Shown: piece by piece, positions 43,513 to 51,307 of the stretch | Position numbering within the stretch: position 1 is the stretch's first letter | Layout: each line of letters opens with the position of its first letter | Source: Phycicoccus duodecadis | Lineage (GTDB): Bacteria > Actinomycetota > Actinomycetes > Actinomycetales > Dermatophilaceae | DNA: 64,000 nucleotides | Direction of reading: 5' to 3' | NCBI RefSeq assembly: GCF_002846495.1 | Contig: NZ_PJNE01000001.1 | Coordinates: 1,736,001 to 1,800,000, forward strand | The notes under the pieces: generated by a model | Seen by the model: only the letters and a program-made list of their open reading frames with translations | The model's database searches: none | Told to the model about the DNA's origin: nothing | Program-made: the position numbers and the translations under genes

Positions 43513-44535
43513 GAGGCGGGTCGGTCCCGCGCGACCATGCGGGAGGTCGCCGCCCTGGCCGGGGTCAGCCTGAAGACCGTCTCGCGGGTCGTCAACGAGG
43601 AGGCGGGCGTCTCGGCCGACGTGCGCGAGCGGGTGACGTCGGCCGTCCGTCACCTCGACTACCGGCCCAACCTGGCCGCCAGCAACCTCCGCCGCACCAG
43701 CGCCCGCACCGGCCTGATCGGCGCCCTCGTCCAGGACCTGTCGAACTCCTTCTCGGCCGGGTTGCTGCGCGCCCTCGAGGACACCGCCCGCGCGCGCCGC
43801 ACCGGGGTCCTGGCCGCCAGCCTGGACGAGGGGGTCGACCGGGAGCGCGAGATGGTGCACGACCTGGTCACCCGCCGCGTCGACGGCCTGGTGATCATGC
43901 CGGCCAGTGCCCGTCAGGACTACCTCGTCGCCGAGCTGCGCACCGGAACCCCGGCGGTCTTCGTCGACCGCCCGCCCCGCGGGGTCGACGCCGACTCGGT
44001 GGTCGTCGACAACGTCACCGGGGGCCGCATGGGCACCGAACACCTCCTGGCCCAGGGTCACCGGCGCATCGCGGGCCTGTTCCATCTCACCCAGATCGTC
44101 ACGGCGCAGCAGCGCCTGGACGGCTTCCGCGCGGCGCACGAGGCGCGGGGGCTGCGTCCCGACCCCCGCCTCGTCGTCACCGACATCTCCTCCACCGACG
44201 AGGCGGCGCACGTGGTCGACCAGCTGCTGGCGCTCAACGAACCGCCCACCGCGATCTTCGCCGGGCGCAACATCCTCGCTTCGGGGGCGGTCCGCTCGCT
44301 GGCCGAGCACGGGCTGCGGCGCTCCGTGGCCCTGGTCAGCTTCGACGACTTCCCGCTCGCCGACCTGCTCGACCCGCCGCTGACGGTGGTGCGCCAGGAC
44401 GTCGCGCGGATCGGGCGCACCGTGGGCGAGATGATCTTCCAGCGCATCGACGGCGACACGTCCCCACCGCGGCACGTGGTGATCGAGCCGACGCTGGTCG
44501 TGCGCGGCTCGGGCGAGATCCCGCCTCCCCCCTGA
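43498..44535 (+). CDS. LacI family transcriptional repressor
   Basis: About 345 residues. The N-terminal HTH is TMREVAALAGVSLKTVSRVVNEEAGVS with hinge YRPNLAASNLRR. The periplasmic-binding-like domain includes LIGALVQDLSNSFSAGLLRALED, VFVDRPPRGVDADSVVVDN and FDDFPLADLLDPPLTVVRQD. GTG at 43498 keeps the residues that normally precede the HTH; an ATG at 43537 would begin within it. Controls the divergent sugar ABC operon via palindromes at 43422 and 43499. Confidence 0.92.
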   Translation: MTSLSEAGRSRATMREVAALAGVSLKTVSRVVNEEAGVSADVRERVTSAVRHLDYRPNLAASNLRRTSARTGLIGALVQDLSNSFSAGLLRALEDTARARRTGVLAASLDEGVDREREMVHDLVTRRVDGLVIMPASARQDYLVAELRTGTPAVFVDRPPRGVDADSVVVDNVTGGRMGTEHLLAQGHRRIAGLFHLTQIVTAQQRLDGFRAAHEARGLRPDPRLVVTDISSTDEAAHVVDQLLALNEPPTAIFAGRNILASGAVRSLAEHGLRRSVALVSFDDFPLADLLDPPLTVVRQDVARIGRTVGEMIFQRIDGDTSPPRHVVIEPTLVVRGSGEIPPPP

Positions 44536-44551
44536 GCCCCGCTGCGGCGCC

Positions 44552-45520
44552 TCACGCCAGCAGGTGGCGCGCCCGCGTCATCAGGTAGATCCCGAAGGCG
44601 ATGAGGCCCACCGACAGCACGGTGAGCATCGCCTCACCACCCGGCACGCCCTGCATCACGTGCAGGGCTCCGTCGATGCCGGTCGCCTGGTGGACGTCGT
44701 GGGTCCAGGCCGCCGCCACGAAGAGCGCCCCCACCACCCCGTACACGATGCCGCGGGCGACGAACCCGAGGATGCCCACGGCCACGACCACCCGCCCGGG
44801 CCGGGTCGCGAGGTCCACGAGGAAGTCACGCGAGACCCCCGACCAGATGCTGAAGGCCCCCACCCCGACCACCGCCAGGCCGGTGCCGACGACGAGCAGG
44901 ACCCCGCCGGGCAGCGCCAGCATCGTGCGGGTCATCCCGACCGTGGACTGTCGCGAGGTCTGGCCGGCGCCGACGGCGAAGGCGGCCGCCGACCAGGCCA
45001 CCGTGGCGTAGGCGATGCCGTCGGCGGCGTGCTCGAAGCGCTTCATGCGGGTGCGGCAGTGCCGCCCGGTGATGCCGCGCGCGAGGTTCCAGACCGCCAC
45101 CACCACGAAGCCGGCGAAGGCGACCCAGAGCACGGCCCGTCCACCGAGGGAGTGGGCGATGCCGATGAGCGCGCCCGACTCGTCGGCGGTGCTCGAGCTG
45201 CGCCCCAGCCACACCAGCTGGAGGCCGGCCCAACCCATCAGCGCGTGCAGGAGGCCGTCGAGGAAGAAGCCGACCCGCGCGCCGGTGCTCACCGCCGTGT
45301 GCGTCTCGGCGACCTCGGCCGCCTGGGCGGTCACCTCCATCGCCTGCTGGGCGGCCTCGGCGACCGTCTCACCCTGGCGCTTGACGGCCTCGGCGGCCTC
45401 GCGGGTGGCGTCGACCACGTCACCCACGATCTCGCCACCGGCCTCGGCCAACCCGTGCACGGCAGCCGCGACCGGGCCGTCGTCGGGGGCCGCCACCGCG
45501 GGCCGGGGTTCGGCGCTCAC
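44552..45520 (-). CDS. DUF1206 family membrane protein
   Basis: A 322-residue membrane protein with a GTG start. An N-terminal helical region (about 15-75, many Ala/Glu: EIVGDVVDATREAAEAVKRQGE, AAQQAMEVTAQAAEVAE) precedes six hydrophobic segments arranged as three similar pairs (GFFLDGLLHALMGWAGLQL, YATVAWSAAAFAVGAG, VARGIVYGVVGALFVAAAW), the DUF1206 pattern. Function unknown. TACCGT lies 6 nt before the GTG, which supports this start over an ATG 33 bp upstream. Confidence 0.82.
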   Translation of the reverse strand: MSAEPRPAVAAPDDGPVAAAVHGLAEAGGEIVGDVVDATREAAEAVKRQGETVAEAAQQAMEVTAQAAEVAETHTAVSTGARVGFFLDGLLHALMGWAGLQLVWLGRSSSTADESGALIGIAHSLGGRAVLWVAFAGFVVVAVWNLARGITGRHCRTRMKRFEHAADGIAYATVAWSAAAFAVGAGQTSRQSTVGMTRTMLALPGGVLLVVGTGLAVVGVGAFSIWSGVSRDFLVDLATRPGRVVVAVGILGFVARGIVYGVVGALFVAAAWTHDVHQATGIDGALHVMQGVPGGEAMLTVLSVGLIAFGIYLMTRARHLLA

Positions 45521-45594
45521 CCGTGGACGGTATCCGGCCGCCGGGCCGGCCATGCATCGGCCGGACGGCCCGGGTGGCGCGGGCCCGGCCGCGC

Positions 45595-46008
45595 TCAGCG
45601 GTGCGGGGGCGGCGCGACGCCGACGTTGACCGTGGGCAGGCCCACCCCGGAGCGCGCGATGACGGCCAGCGACGGCTCCCGACCGGGGTTGGACTCCCGG
45701 TGGACCGTGAAGGCCGGCACCTGCACGTAGCTGCCGGCCACGGCGTCCACCCATCCCTCGACACCCTCGCACTCCAGCCGCAGGACGCCCCGGACGACGT
45801 ACAGCACACTGACGTTGGAGTCGTGGTGGTGCCACCCGGAGACCGCGCCCGGGTCGGTGACGACCTGCCCGGCCCACAGCCCCGGCACCTCGAAGGCGCG
45901 GCGGCGCAGCATCCCCGGCGTCGGGTCACCGACGACGAGCTCGTCGTCGGTGACGACGCGGACCGGCTCGTGGCGGACGGCGCCGTCCGCGGGGTCGCGC
46001 TCGCTCAT
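45595..46008 (-). CDS. Cupin domain protein
   Basis: A 137-residue single-domain cupin. Motif 1 is GAVSGWHHHDSNVSVLYVVRGVL, with metal-ligand His residues and a Glu missing (Ser/Val in its place), and motif 2 is DAVAGSYVQVPAFTVHRESNP with the last His. Related small cupins bind a metal and act as dioxygenases, isomerases or sensors. It stands downstream of the TauE exporter on the same strand (31-bp gap). TACCGT 6 nt before the ATG suggests its own leaderless promoter. Confidence 0.8.
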   Translation of the reverse strand: MSERDPADGAVRHEPVRVVTDDELVVGDPTPGMLRRRAFEVPGLWAGQVVTDPGAVSGWHHHDSNVSVLYVVRGVLRLECEGVEGWVDAVAGSYVQVPAFTVHRESNPGREPSLAVIARSGVGLPTVNVGVAPPPHR

Positions 46009-46039
46009 CCCACCACGGTAGACCCGAGGGGTCCGGTGG

Positions 46040-46855
46040 TCATCCGACCAGGGCCGGGATGCTGCGCGCTGCGGTGTACCCGGCCACGAGGACGAGCAGG
46101 ACGGCGAAGGCGCGGGTCAGCACCGCCGGCGGGATGCGGGCGGCGAGGCGGCCTCCGACGAGGCTCCCGGCGACGGCCGCCAGGGTGAAGCCCACGACGA
46201 GCGGGCCGTCGAGGTGGGTACCGGTGGTCGTGACGCGGGCGGTCAGGGCGGTGGCGCTGTTGACGGCGATGACCAGCAGGGAGGTGCCGACGGCGACCGG
46301 CATCGGGAAGGACAGGGCCAGCACGAGGGCGGGGACCAGGACGAAGCCGCCCCCCACGCCGAAGAACCCGGTGAGGAGGCCGACGGCGCTCGCGGTGACG
46401 ACGACCTTGGCCAGGCGGGGGCAGGCACAGGTGAAGGGGCGGACGGTGAGGACGGGCTCGACGCTCGGGTCCTCCTGCCCGTCCCCCGACGCGCCCCGGC
46501 GCAGGGAGCGGCGGATCATCAGCGTGGCGACGACCAGCATCAGGCCGGCGAACGCGGTGAGCAGGACCTGGGGGTCCACCCGCGCCGCGAGCGCCGACCC
46601 CGCGAACGACCCGGCGGTGCCGAGCGCCCCGAACATCAGGCCCTGCCCGGCGCGGACGCGGCCGGCGCGCGCGTGCGGGACCAGGGCGATGAGGGGGGTC
46701 ACCCCGACGATCAGCAGCGAGCTGGTCGTGGCTTGGCGCGGGTCCTCGCCGAGCAGGTACACCAGCGCGGGGACGGTGAGGATCGAGCCGCCGCCGCCGA
46801 GCGCACCGAGCGAGAGGCCGATGAGCAGTCCGAGGGGCAGTACCAGTGGGGACAC
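46040..46855 (-). CDS. TauE/SafE (TSUP) sulfite/anion exporter
   Basis: A 271-residue membrane protein with two similar halves of about four segments each. Half-repeat signatures are IGLSLGALGGGGSILTVPALVYLLGEDPRQATTSSLLIVG and LLTGFFGVGGGFVLVPALVLAL followed by VGTSLLVIAVNS. TSUP members export sulfite, thiosulfate or sulfoacetate. The GTG start follows CAGGAGAG. It lies in a row with a 59-aa cysteine protein and a persulfide dioxygenase-like/rhodanese gene, so export of sulfite formed from persulfides is likely. Confidence 0.9.
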   Translation of the reverse strand: MSPLVLPLGLLIGLSLGALGGGGSILTVPALVYLLGEDPRQATTSSLLIVGVTPLIALVPHARAGRVRAGQGLMFGALGTAGSFAGSALAARVDPQVLLTAFAGLMLVVATLMIRRSLRRGASGDGQEDPSVEPVLTVRPFTCACPRLAKVVVTASAVGLLTGFFGVGGGFVLVPALVLALSFPMPVAVGTSLLVIAVNSATALTARVTTTGTHLDGPLVVGFTLAAVAGSLVGGRLAARIPPAVLTRAFAVLLVLVAGYTAARSIPALVG

Positions 46856-46888
46856 GGCGGGGTTCTCTCCTGGAGGTGAAGGGTCCCA

Positions 46889-46962
46889 CCGGAGGCCGAC
46901 GCGGAGGTCGGCCTCCGGCGGGTCGGCCGGGACACCGGGGCAGGGGGTGTGTCCCGGCCGAC
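46889..46962. repeat. Two tandem stem-loops
   Basis: A perfect 12-bp stem (46889-46900 with 46907-46918, CCGGAGGCCGAC) is followed at once by a perfect 14-bp stem (46922-46935 with 46949-46962, GTCGGCCGGGACAC). They sit between the 59-aa gene and the TauE gene and may terminate or process the sulfur-operon transcript. Confidence 0.7.
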
Positions 46963-47009
46963 GGGCGCGGCCTGGAGGGGCGGGTGGCCACGCCCGCGGA
47001 GGGGGGCTG

Positions 47010-47189
47010 TCAGCCGCGGCCGAAGAGGCGACCGAGGAACGAGCCGTTACCGGCGGCGGAGAGCTCGTCGGAGCTGTGGCCGGGGCAGCGGTCCGTACGA
47101 GGTACGCCGGCCATGACCTGGTCGACGTGCTGGCCGCAGCCGGCCCAGGTCGTCTTGCCGCAGACCTTGCAGGTGGCGGGACGGCACAT
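47010..47189 (-). CDS. Small cysteine-rich (zinc-ribbon-like) protein
   Basis: A 59-residue protein starting MCRPATCKVCGKTTWAGCG with four Cys in the first 18 residues, then QHVDQVMAGVP, DRCPGH and a basic-hydrophobic C-terminus FLGRLFGRG. The CxxC and Cys/His spacing suggests a metal- or sulfur-binding knuckle. GAAGGAGAACC precedes the ATG. It is encoded between rhodanese and TauE genes, so a role in sulfur transfer or thiol chemistry is inferred. I do not know a named family. Confidence 0.75.
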   Translation of the reverse strand: MCRPATCKVCGKTTWAGCGQHVDQVMAGVPRTDRCPGHSSDELSAAGNGSFLGRLFGRG

Positions 47190-47258
47190 GATGGTTCTCC
47201 TTCGTGGGGGTGTGGATGGTGCTCGGGGGGGTGGTGCGGAGGGTTCGGTCCGGTCGGG

Positions 47259-48656
47259 TCAGGCGGCGGTGGTGACAGGCAGGCCGGAGGCCGTCGCGTG
47301 CTCGTCGAAACTGTCGTCGACGGCCACCACGGGGGTGCCGCGGGCGGCCAGGACGGAGGCCGCGATGGAGGCGCGGTAGCCCCCGGCGCAGTGCACCCAG
47401 ACCTCGCCGGCCGGAACCTCCTCGACCCGGCCGAGCAGCTCGTGCAGCGGGATGTTGACCGCGCCCTCGATGTGGGCGGCGTCGAACTCCGAGGAGCGGC
47501 GCACGTCCAGGACGACGACCGGGCGGTGGTGACGGACCTGGGCCAGGTCGGCGAAGACCGCCCGCTCGAGGCGGCCCAGGGCGTCACGGGTCCACTGCTC
47601 GGGGGTGCCGGTCGCGGCACCCGCCAGGTGGTCGATGCCGATGCGCACCAGCTCGCGCTGGGCCTCGGCCACCTGCTCGGGGGTGTCGCCCAGCAGGGTC
47701 AGCGGGGTGCCCCAGGGGATCAGCCAGCCGAGGTAGGTGGCGAACTGGCCGTCGATGCCGACGTTCAGGGTGCCGGTGACGTGGCCGGCGGCGAAGGCCG
47801 TGCGCGTGCGCAGGTCGACGACCCACTCGCCGGCGGCGATGCGGGCCGCGAGGGTGTCCTTGTCCGCCTCCACCGGCGGCGTCAGGTCGGGCGCGGCCGG
47901 TCCGTCGCTGTTGCCGGGCGACATGTGCACGTAGTACGCCGGGTACGCGTCGAGGCCGGCGAGCGTGTCGGCCACCCAGCGCTCCTCGTCCTGGGTCAGG
48001 GCCGGGTTCTGGCGCTTCTCCGCCCCGATGGTGGACGCGGTGGCGCCACCGGTCGACCCGGCCGAGCAGAACGAGCCGAAGCCGTGGGTGGGCAGCACGT
48101 GCGCGGCGTCCGGGAGCTCGTCGGCCAGCCGGCGCGCGGAGGCGTACTGGTGGTGCACCAGGTCGTGGGTGTGCTCGTGGCCGAGCAGGTCGGGGCGCCC
48201 GGTGGCGCCGAAGAGCAGCGACCCCCCGGTGAAGACGCCGACCGGCTCGAACCCGGCGGCCACGGAGGCCGCCGGGGCTGCGGCCTCGAGCGCGTAGGAC
48301 AGGTGGGTGAACGTGTGGCCCGGGGTCGCGATCGCTCGCACGCGCATCGTGGGCGACACCTCGACGACGTCCCCGTCGGCGATCGGCGAGCGGTCGAAGG
48401 CCACCTCGTCGGCGCCGTTGACGTGGTACTTCGCACCCGCGGCCCGGGCGAGGGCGAGGCCGCCGGTCAGGTAGTCGTTGTGGATGTGGGTCTCGAACAC
48501 GTCCGTGATCCGCACCCCGTGCTCGGCCGCCAGCGCGAGGACCCGGTCGATGTCGCGCTGCGGGTCGACGACGACCGCGACGGCCCCGTCGTGCGCGAGG
48601 TAGGAGCGGTCCCCCAGGGTGGGGGTCTCGATGGGGACGATGACCGGGGTTCTCAC
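47259..48656 (-). CDS. Persulfide dioxygenase-like MBL protein fused to two rhodanese domains
   Basis: A 465-residue cytosolic protein with a GTG start after GAAGGAG. Residues 1-240 are a metallo-beta-lactamase fold (ETHIHNDYLTGG with His57, His59, Asp61; TPGHTFTH with His114; LPTHGFGSFCSAG) as in ETHE1/CstB persulfide dioxygenases. Two rhodanese domains follow: the first (about 265-350, WVVDLRTRTAFAAGHVTG) has LTLLGD at the catalytic loop and lacks the Cys, while the second (about 370-460) has WVHCAGGYRAS with the active Cys. It probably oxidises persulfides to sulfite or thiosulfate. Confidence 0.92.
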   Translation of the reverse strand: MRTPVIVPIETPTLGDRSYLAHDGAVAVVVDPQRDIDRVLALAAEHGVRITDVFETHIHNDYLTGGLALARAAGAKYHVNGADEVAFDRSPIADGDVVEVSPTMRVRAIATPGHTFTHLSYALEAAAPAASVAAGFEPVGVFTGGSLLFGATGRPDLLGHEHTHDLVHHQYASARRLADELPDAAHVLPTHGFGSFCSAGSTGGATASTIGAEKRQNPALTQDEERWVADTLAGLDAYPAYYVHMSPGNSDGPAAPDLTPPVEADKDTLAARIAAGEWVVDLRTRTAFAAGHVTGTLNVGIDGQFATYLGWLIPWGTPLTLLGDTPEQVAEAQRELVRIGIDHLAGAATGTPEQWTRDALGRLERAVFADLAQVRHHRPVVVLDVRRSSEFDAAHIEGAVNIPLHELLGRVEEVPAGEVWVHCAGGYRASIAASVLAARGTPVVAVDDSFDEHATASGLPVTTAA

Positions 48657-48677
48657 GGGTGCTCCTTCTGCGGTTCG

Positions 48678-48737
48678 GATACCCAGCGGGGTATCTGTAC
48701 GGCGCTACCGTAATACCCCCTGGGGCATGCTTGTCAA
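48678..48737 (-). promoter_or_regulatory. Promoter and CstR-type operators of the sulfur operon
   Basis: On the minus strand TTGACA (48732-48737), 16 nt and TATTAC (48710-48715) form a strong promoter. ATACCCCCTGGGGCAT (48713-48728) fills the spacer, and GATACC-CAGCGG-GGTATC (48678-48695) lies just beyond the start point. Such GC-rich ATACCCC palindromes are typical operators of CsoR/CstR repressors. Confidence 0.75.
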
Positions 48738-48815
48738 ATCCGCCGCGCCCGCACGCGGCCGCGACGTCGAGGGCGGTCACCGGGGCGGGAACACCGCCGG
48801 GCAGGGGTGCGTTGC

Positions 48816-48831
48816 ATACCCCCGTAGGTAT
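48816..48831 (+). promoter_or_regulatory. CstR-type operator of the thioredoxin operon
   Basis: ATACC-CCCGTA-GGTAT, 33 bp before the thioredoxin ATG, matches the two sites at 48678 and 48713. The overlapping TATACGAT could contain the -10 element. It should tie thioredoxin, DUF302 and the repressor gene to the same signal. Confidence 0.7.
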
Positions 48832-48863
48832 ACGATGGATGCACCACCCCAAGGAGAGATCGC

Positions 48864-49241
48864 ATGAGTACGACCATCCTCACCGGCCAGAACTTCGAGG
48901 CCACCGTCACAGCCGGCGGCATCGTCCTGGTCGACTTCTGGGCCGCGTGGTGCGGCCCGTGTCGACAGTTCGCCCCCGTCTTCGACGCCGCGTCGACCCA
49001 GCACCCGGACATCGTGTTCGGCAAGGTCGACACCGAGGCCGAGCAGGCCCTCGCCGGCGCCGCGCGGATCACCTCCATCCCGACCCTGATGGCGTTCCGC
49101 GACGGCGTCCTCGTGTTCTCCCAGCCCGGGGCGCTGCCCGCCGCGGCCCTCGAGGAGGTCATCGCCGGCGTCCGGGCCCTCGACATGGACGCCGTCCGCG
49201 CCGAGCTGGCGCAGCAGCAGCGCGCCCCGCAGACGACCTGA
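48864..49241 (+). CDS. Thioredoxin
   Basis: A 125-residue thioredoxin with active site FWAAWCGPCRQFAPVF and the cis-Pro in TSIPTLMAF. The C-terminus extends about 18 residues beyond standard length (Gln/Ala-rich). AAGGAGAG precedes the ATG. First gene of a plus-strand operon with DUF302 and the CstR-like repressor; likely reduces persulfide or disulfide intermediates in this context. Confidence 0.95.
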   Translation: MSTTILTGQNFEATVTAGGIVLVDFWAAWCGPCRQFAPVFDAASTQHPDIVFGKVDTEAEQALAGAARITSIPTLMAFRDGVLVFSQPGALPAAALEEVIAGVRALDMDAVRAELAQQQRAPQTT

Positions 49242-49289
49242 CCCGCCGCACCCACCCGAGCCACCCGACCCATCCGCAGGAGACACCCC

Positions 49290-49984
<695 letters not shown>

Positions 49985-50003
49985 GGCACCGTCGCCGAAC
50001 CCG

Positions 50004-50048
50004 GCGGTCGCAGGCTCCCGCCGAGGTGCGGCGGAGGGCGTGGGACTC
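50004..50048. repeat. Direct repeat partly copying the tRNA-Ser 3' end
   Basis: This segment matches 50112-50156 (offset 108 bp, five mismatches in 45). The right-hand copy includes the last 17 nt of tRNA-Ser(TGA); here the same end (GGAGGGCGTGGGA) is present without the rest of a tRNA. Confidence 0.65.
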
Positions 50049-50111
50049 CGGCGCTCGCCTCGTCCCTCGGCGAGGCGCCTCCCCGTCATCCCCCGTCCTC
50101 CGCCGCCTCCA

Positions 50112-50156
50112 GCGGTCGCAGGCTCCCGCTGGGAGGCGGCGGAGGGCGTGGGATTC
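50112..50156. repeat. Direct repeat, copy overlapping tRNA-Ser
   Basis: Second copy of the 45-bp repeat at 50004-50048. It spans the 3' end of tRNA-Ser(TGA) and 28 bp of downstream flank. Confidence 0.65.
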
Positions 50157-50226
50157 GAACCCACGATGACGTTGCCGCCATAGCGGTTTTCAAGACCGCC
50201 GCACTAGGCCACTATGCGAGCCCTCC
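50140..50226 (-). tRNA. tRNA-Ser(TGA)
   Basis: 87 nt with a long variable arm. The acceptor GGAGGGC pairs with GCCCTCC, the anticodon stem GCGGT/ACCGC carries loop CTTGAAA with anticodon TGA, and the T arm has GGTTCGAATCC. CCA is not encoded. Confidence 0.95.
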
Positions 50227-50419
50227 TGGCCCGGGCGTGCCGGGCGCGGGCTCAAGGCTAGTGGCGGGCGGCACCAGGGCGGTCGGAGGCGGGCTCGAGA
50301 CCCCGGTTCGTCGGCCACACCCCGGTTCCGTTCCGGGGTGACCCTCACATTTCGGGGTCACCCCGAAAAGCGCAGGCCCCGCGGGTGGGTATGGTCGAGA
50401 ACCGACGAAAGGAGCCCTC

Positions 50420-50785
50420 ATGGGCAAGCTTGGCTTCCTGGCCGGCATGGCTGCCGGCTACGTCCTCGGGGCGAAGGCGGGGACCCAGCGCTACGAGCAG
50501 ATCCGGCGGACGTCCGGGCGGATCTGGCGCTCCGACCCGGTGCAGAAGCAGGTGGCGACCGCGAAGGAGACCGCCCGCACCAAGGCCGCCCCGGTCGTCG
50601 CCGACCTCGTGGCCGACGCCGCCCGGGCCACCGGCGAGAAGTTGCGCCAGGGCCGCACCATCGCGTCCGAGGCCATCGGGCACGACGGCTCGCGCACCCC
50701 GCCCCCGGCCACTCCGGGCCCGGCCGGCGACCCCTGGGCCGCCGCCACGTCGCCCGGCGTCTCCGACGGCCCCCCCGCGCGCTAG
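50420..50785 (+). CDS. YtxH-like small helical protein
   Basis: A 121-residue protein. The N-terminus MGKLGFLAGMAAGYVLGAKAG is a Gly-rich hydrophobic segment like the YtxH membrane anchor. A charged helix follows (RYEQIRRTSGRIWRSDPVQKQV, ATAKETARTKAAPVVADLVAD), then a Pro/Ala-rich tail. AAAGGAG lies before the ATG. Such proteins are often stress-linked, but the function is unknown. Confidence 0.75.
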   Translation: MGKLGFLAGMAAGYVLGAKAGTQRYEQIRRTSGRIWRSDPVQKQVATAKETARTKAAPVVADLVADAARATGEKLRQGRTIASEAIGHDGSRTPPPATPGPAGDPWAAATSPGVSDGPPAR

Positions 50786-50800
50786 TCCCTCAGCACGCAC

Positions 50801-50839
50801 CACGACGCCCGGCTCCAGCCCCTGGAGCCGGGCGTCGTG
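50801..50839 (+). terminator. Terminator stem-loop
   Basis: A perfect 18-bp stem (CACGACGCCCGGCTCCAG with its complement, 3-nt loop) begins 15 nt after the YtxH-like stop. Confidence 0.8.
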
Positions 50840-51307
50840 TCGTGGGTCCGCGGTGGGGCGGGCCCCGGAGCACCGGGACCCGCCCCTCCCCCGGGTCCCG
50901 CCCACCACACCGCGGATGCCCCTGCGCATCCAGCGAGACGCCCTCTGACAACGTCACGACCGGCGTGGCCGGCTCCCCGTCTCGGGGATCCGGGGGATCC
51001 GGCCTCGGGCGGAGCACGAGGCCGGAACGCCACGGAGGGCCACTCCCGGAGGTTGCCGCCCCTGCGCGACGCTGTCCGTTCGTGGTCCTCCGTGGGGCCA
51101 CACCGACAAGGACGGGCCCCGGGCCGCCCTGATACATCCGCCGCCGAGAAAGTTTCCGCGGCGTCCGCCGGCCGTGGGGTCCCGGAGCCGAGGGGCGCCG
51201 GGACGTATCAGCGGGGCGTCCCGCCGCTCCTGTTCAGCGTCGTTGATCATCACTAGTCTGGGTCGCCACGGTCCTCGGTCCCGCGGCCCGGCGCACAGGA
51301 GCAGCCC
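50840..51307. other. Gene-free leader of the protease/sigma/CHAT operon
   Basis: No coding sequence is convincing. The 3' part should hold the operon promoter: TTCAGC (51233-51238) and TAGTCT (51254-51259) are 15 bp apart, which is a weak match. Two related elements in opposite orientation, around CCTGATACATC (51128-51138) and GACGTATCAG (51202-51211), could be binding sites for the operon sigma factor or a repressor; this is speculative. Confidence 0.4.
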
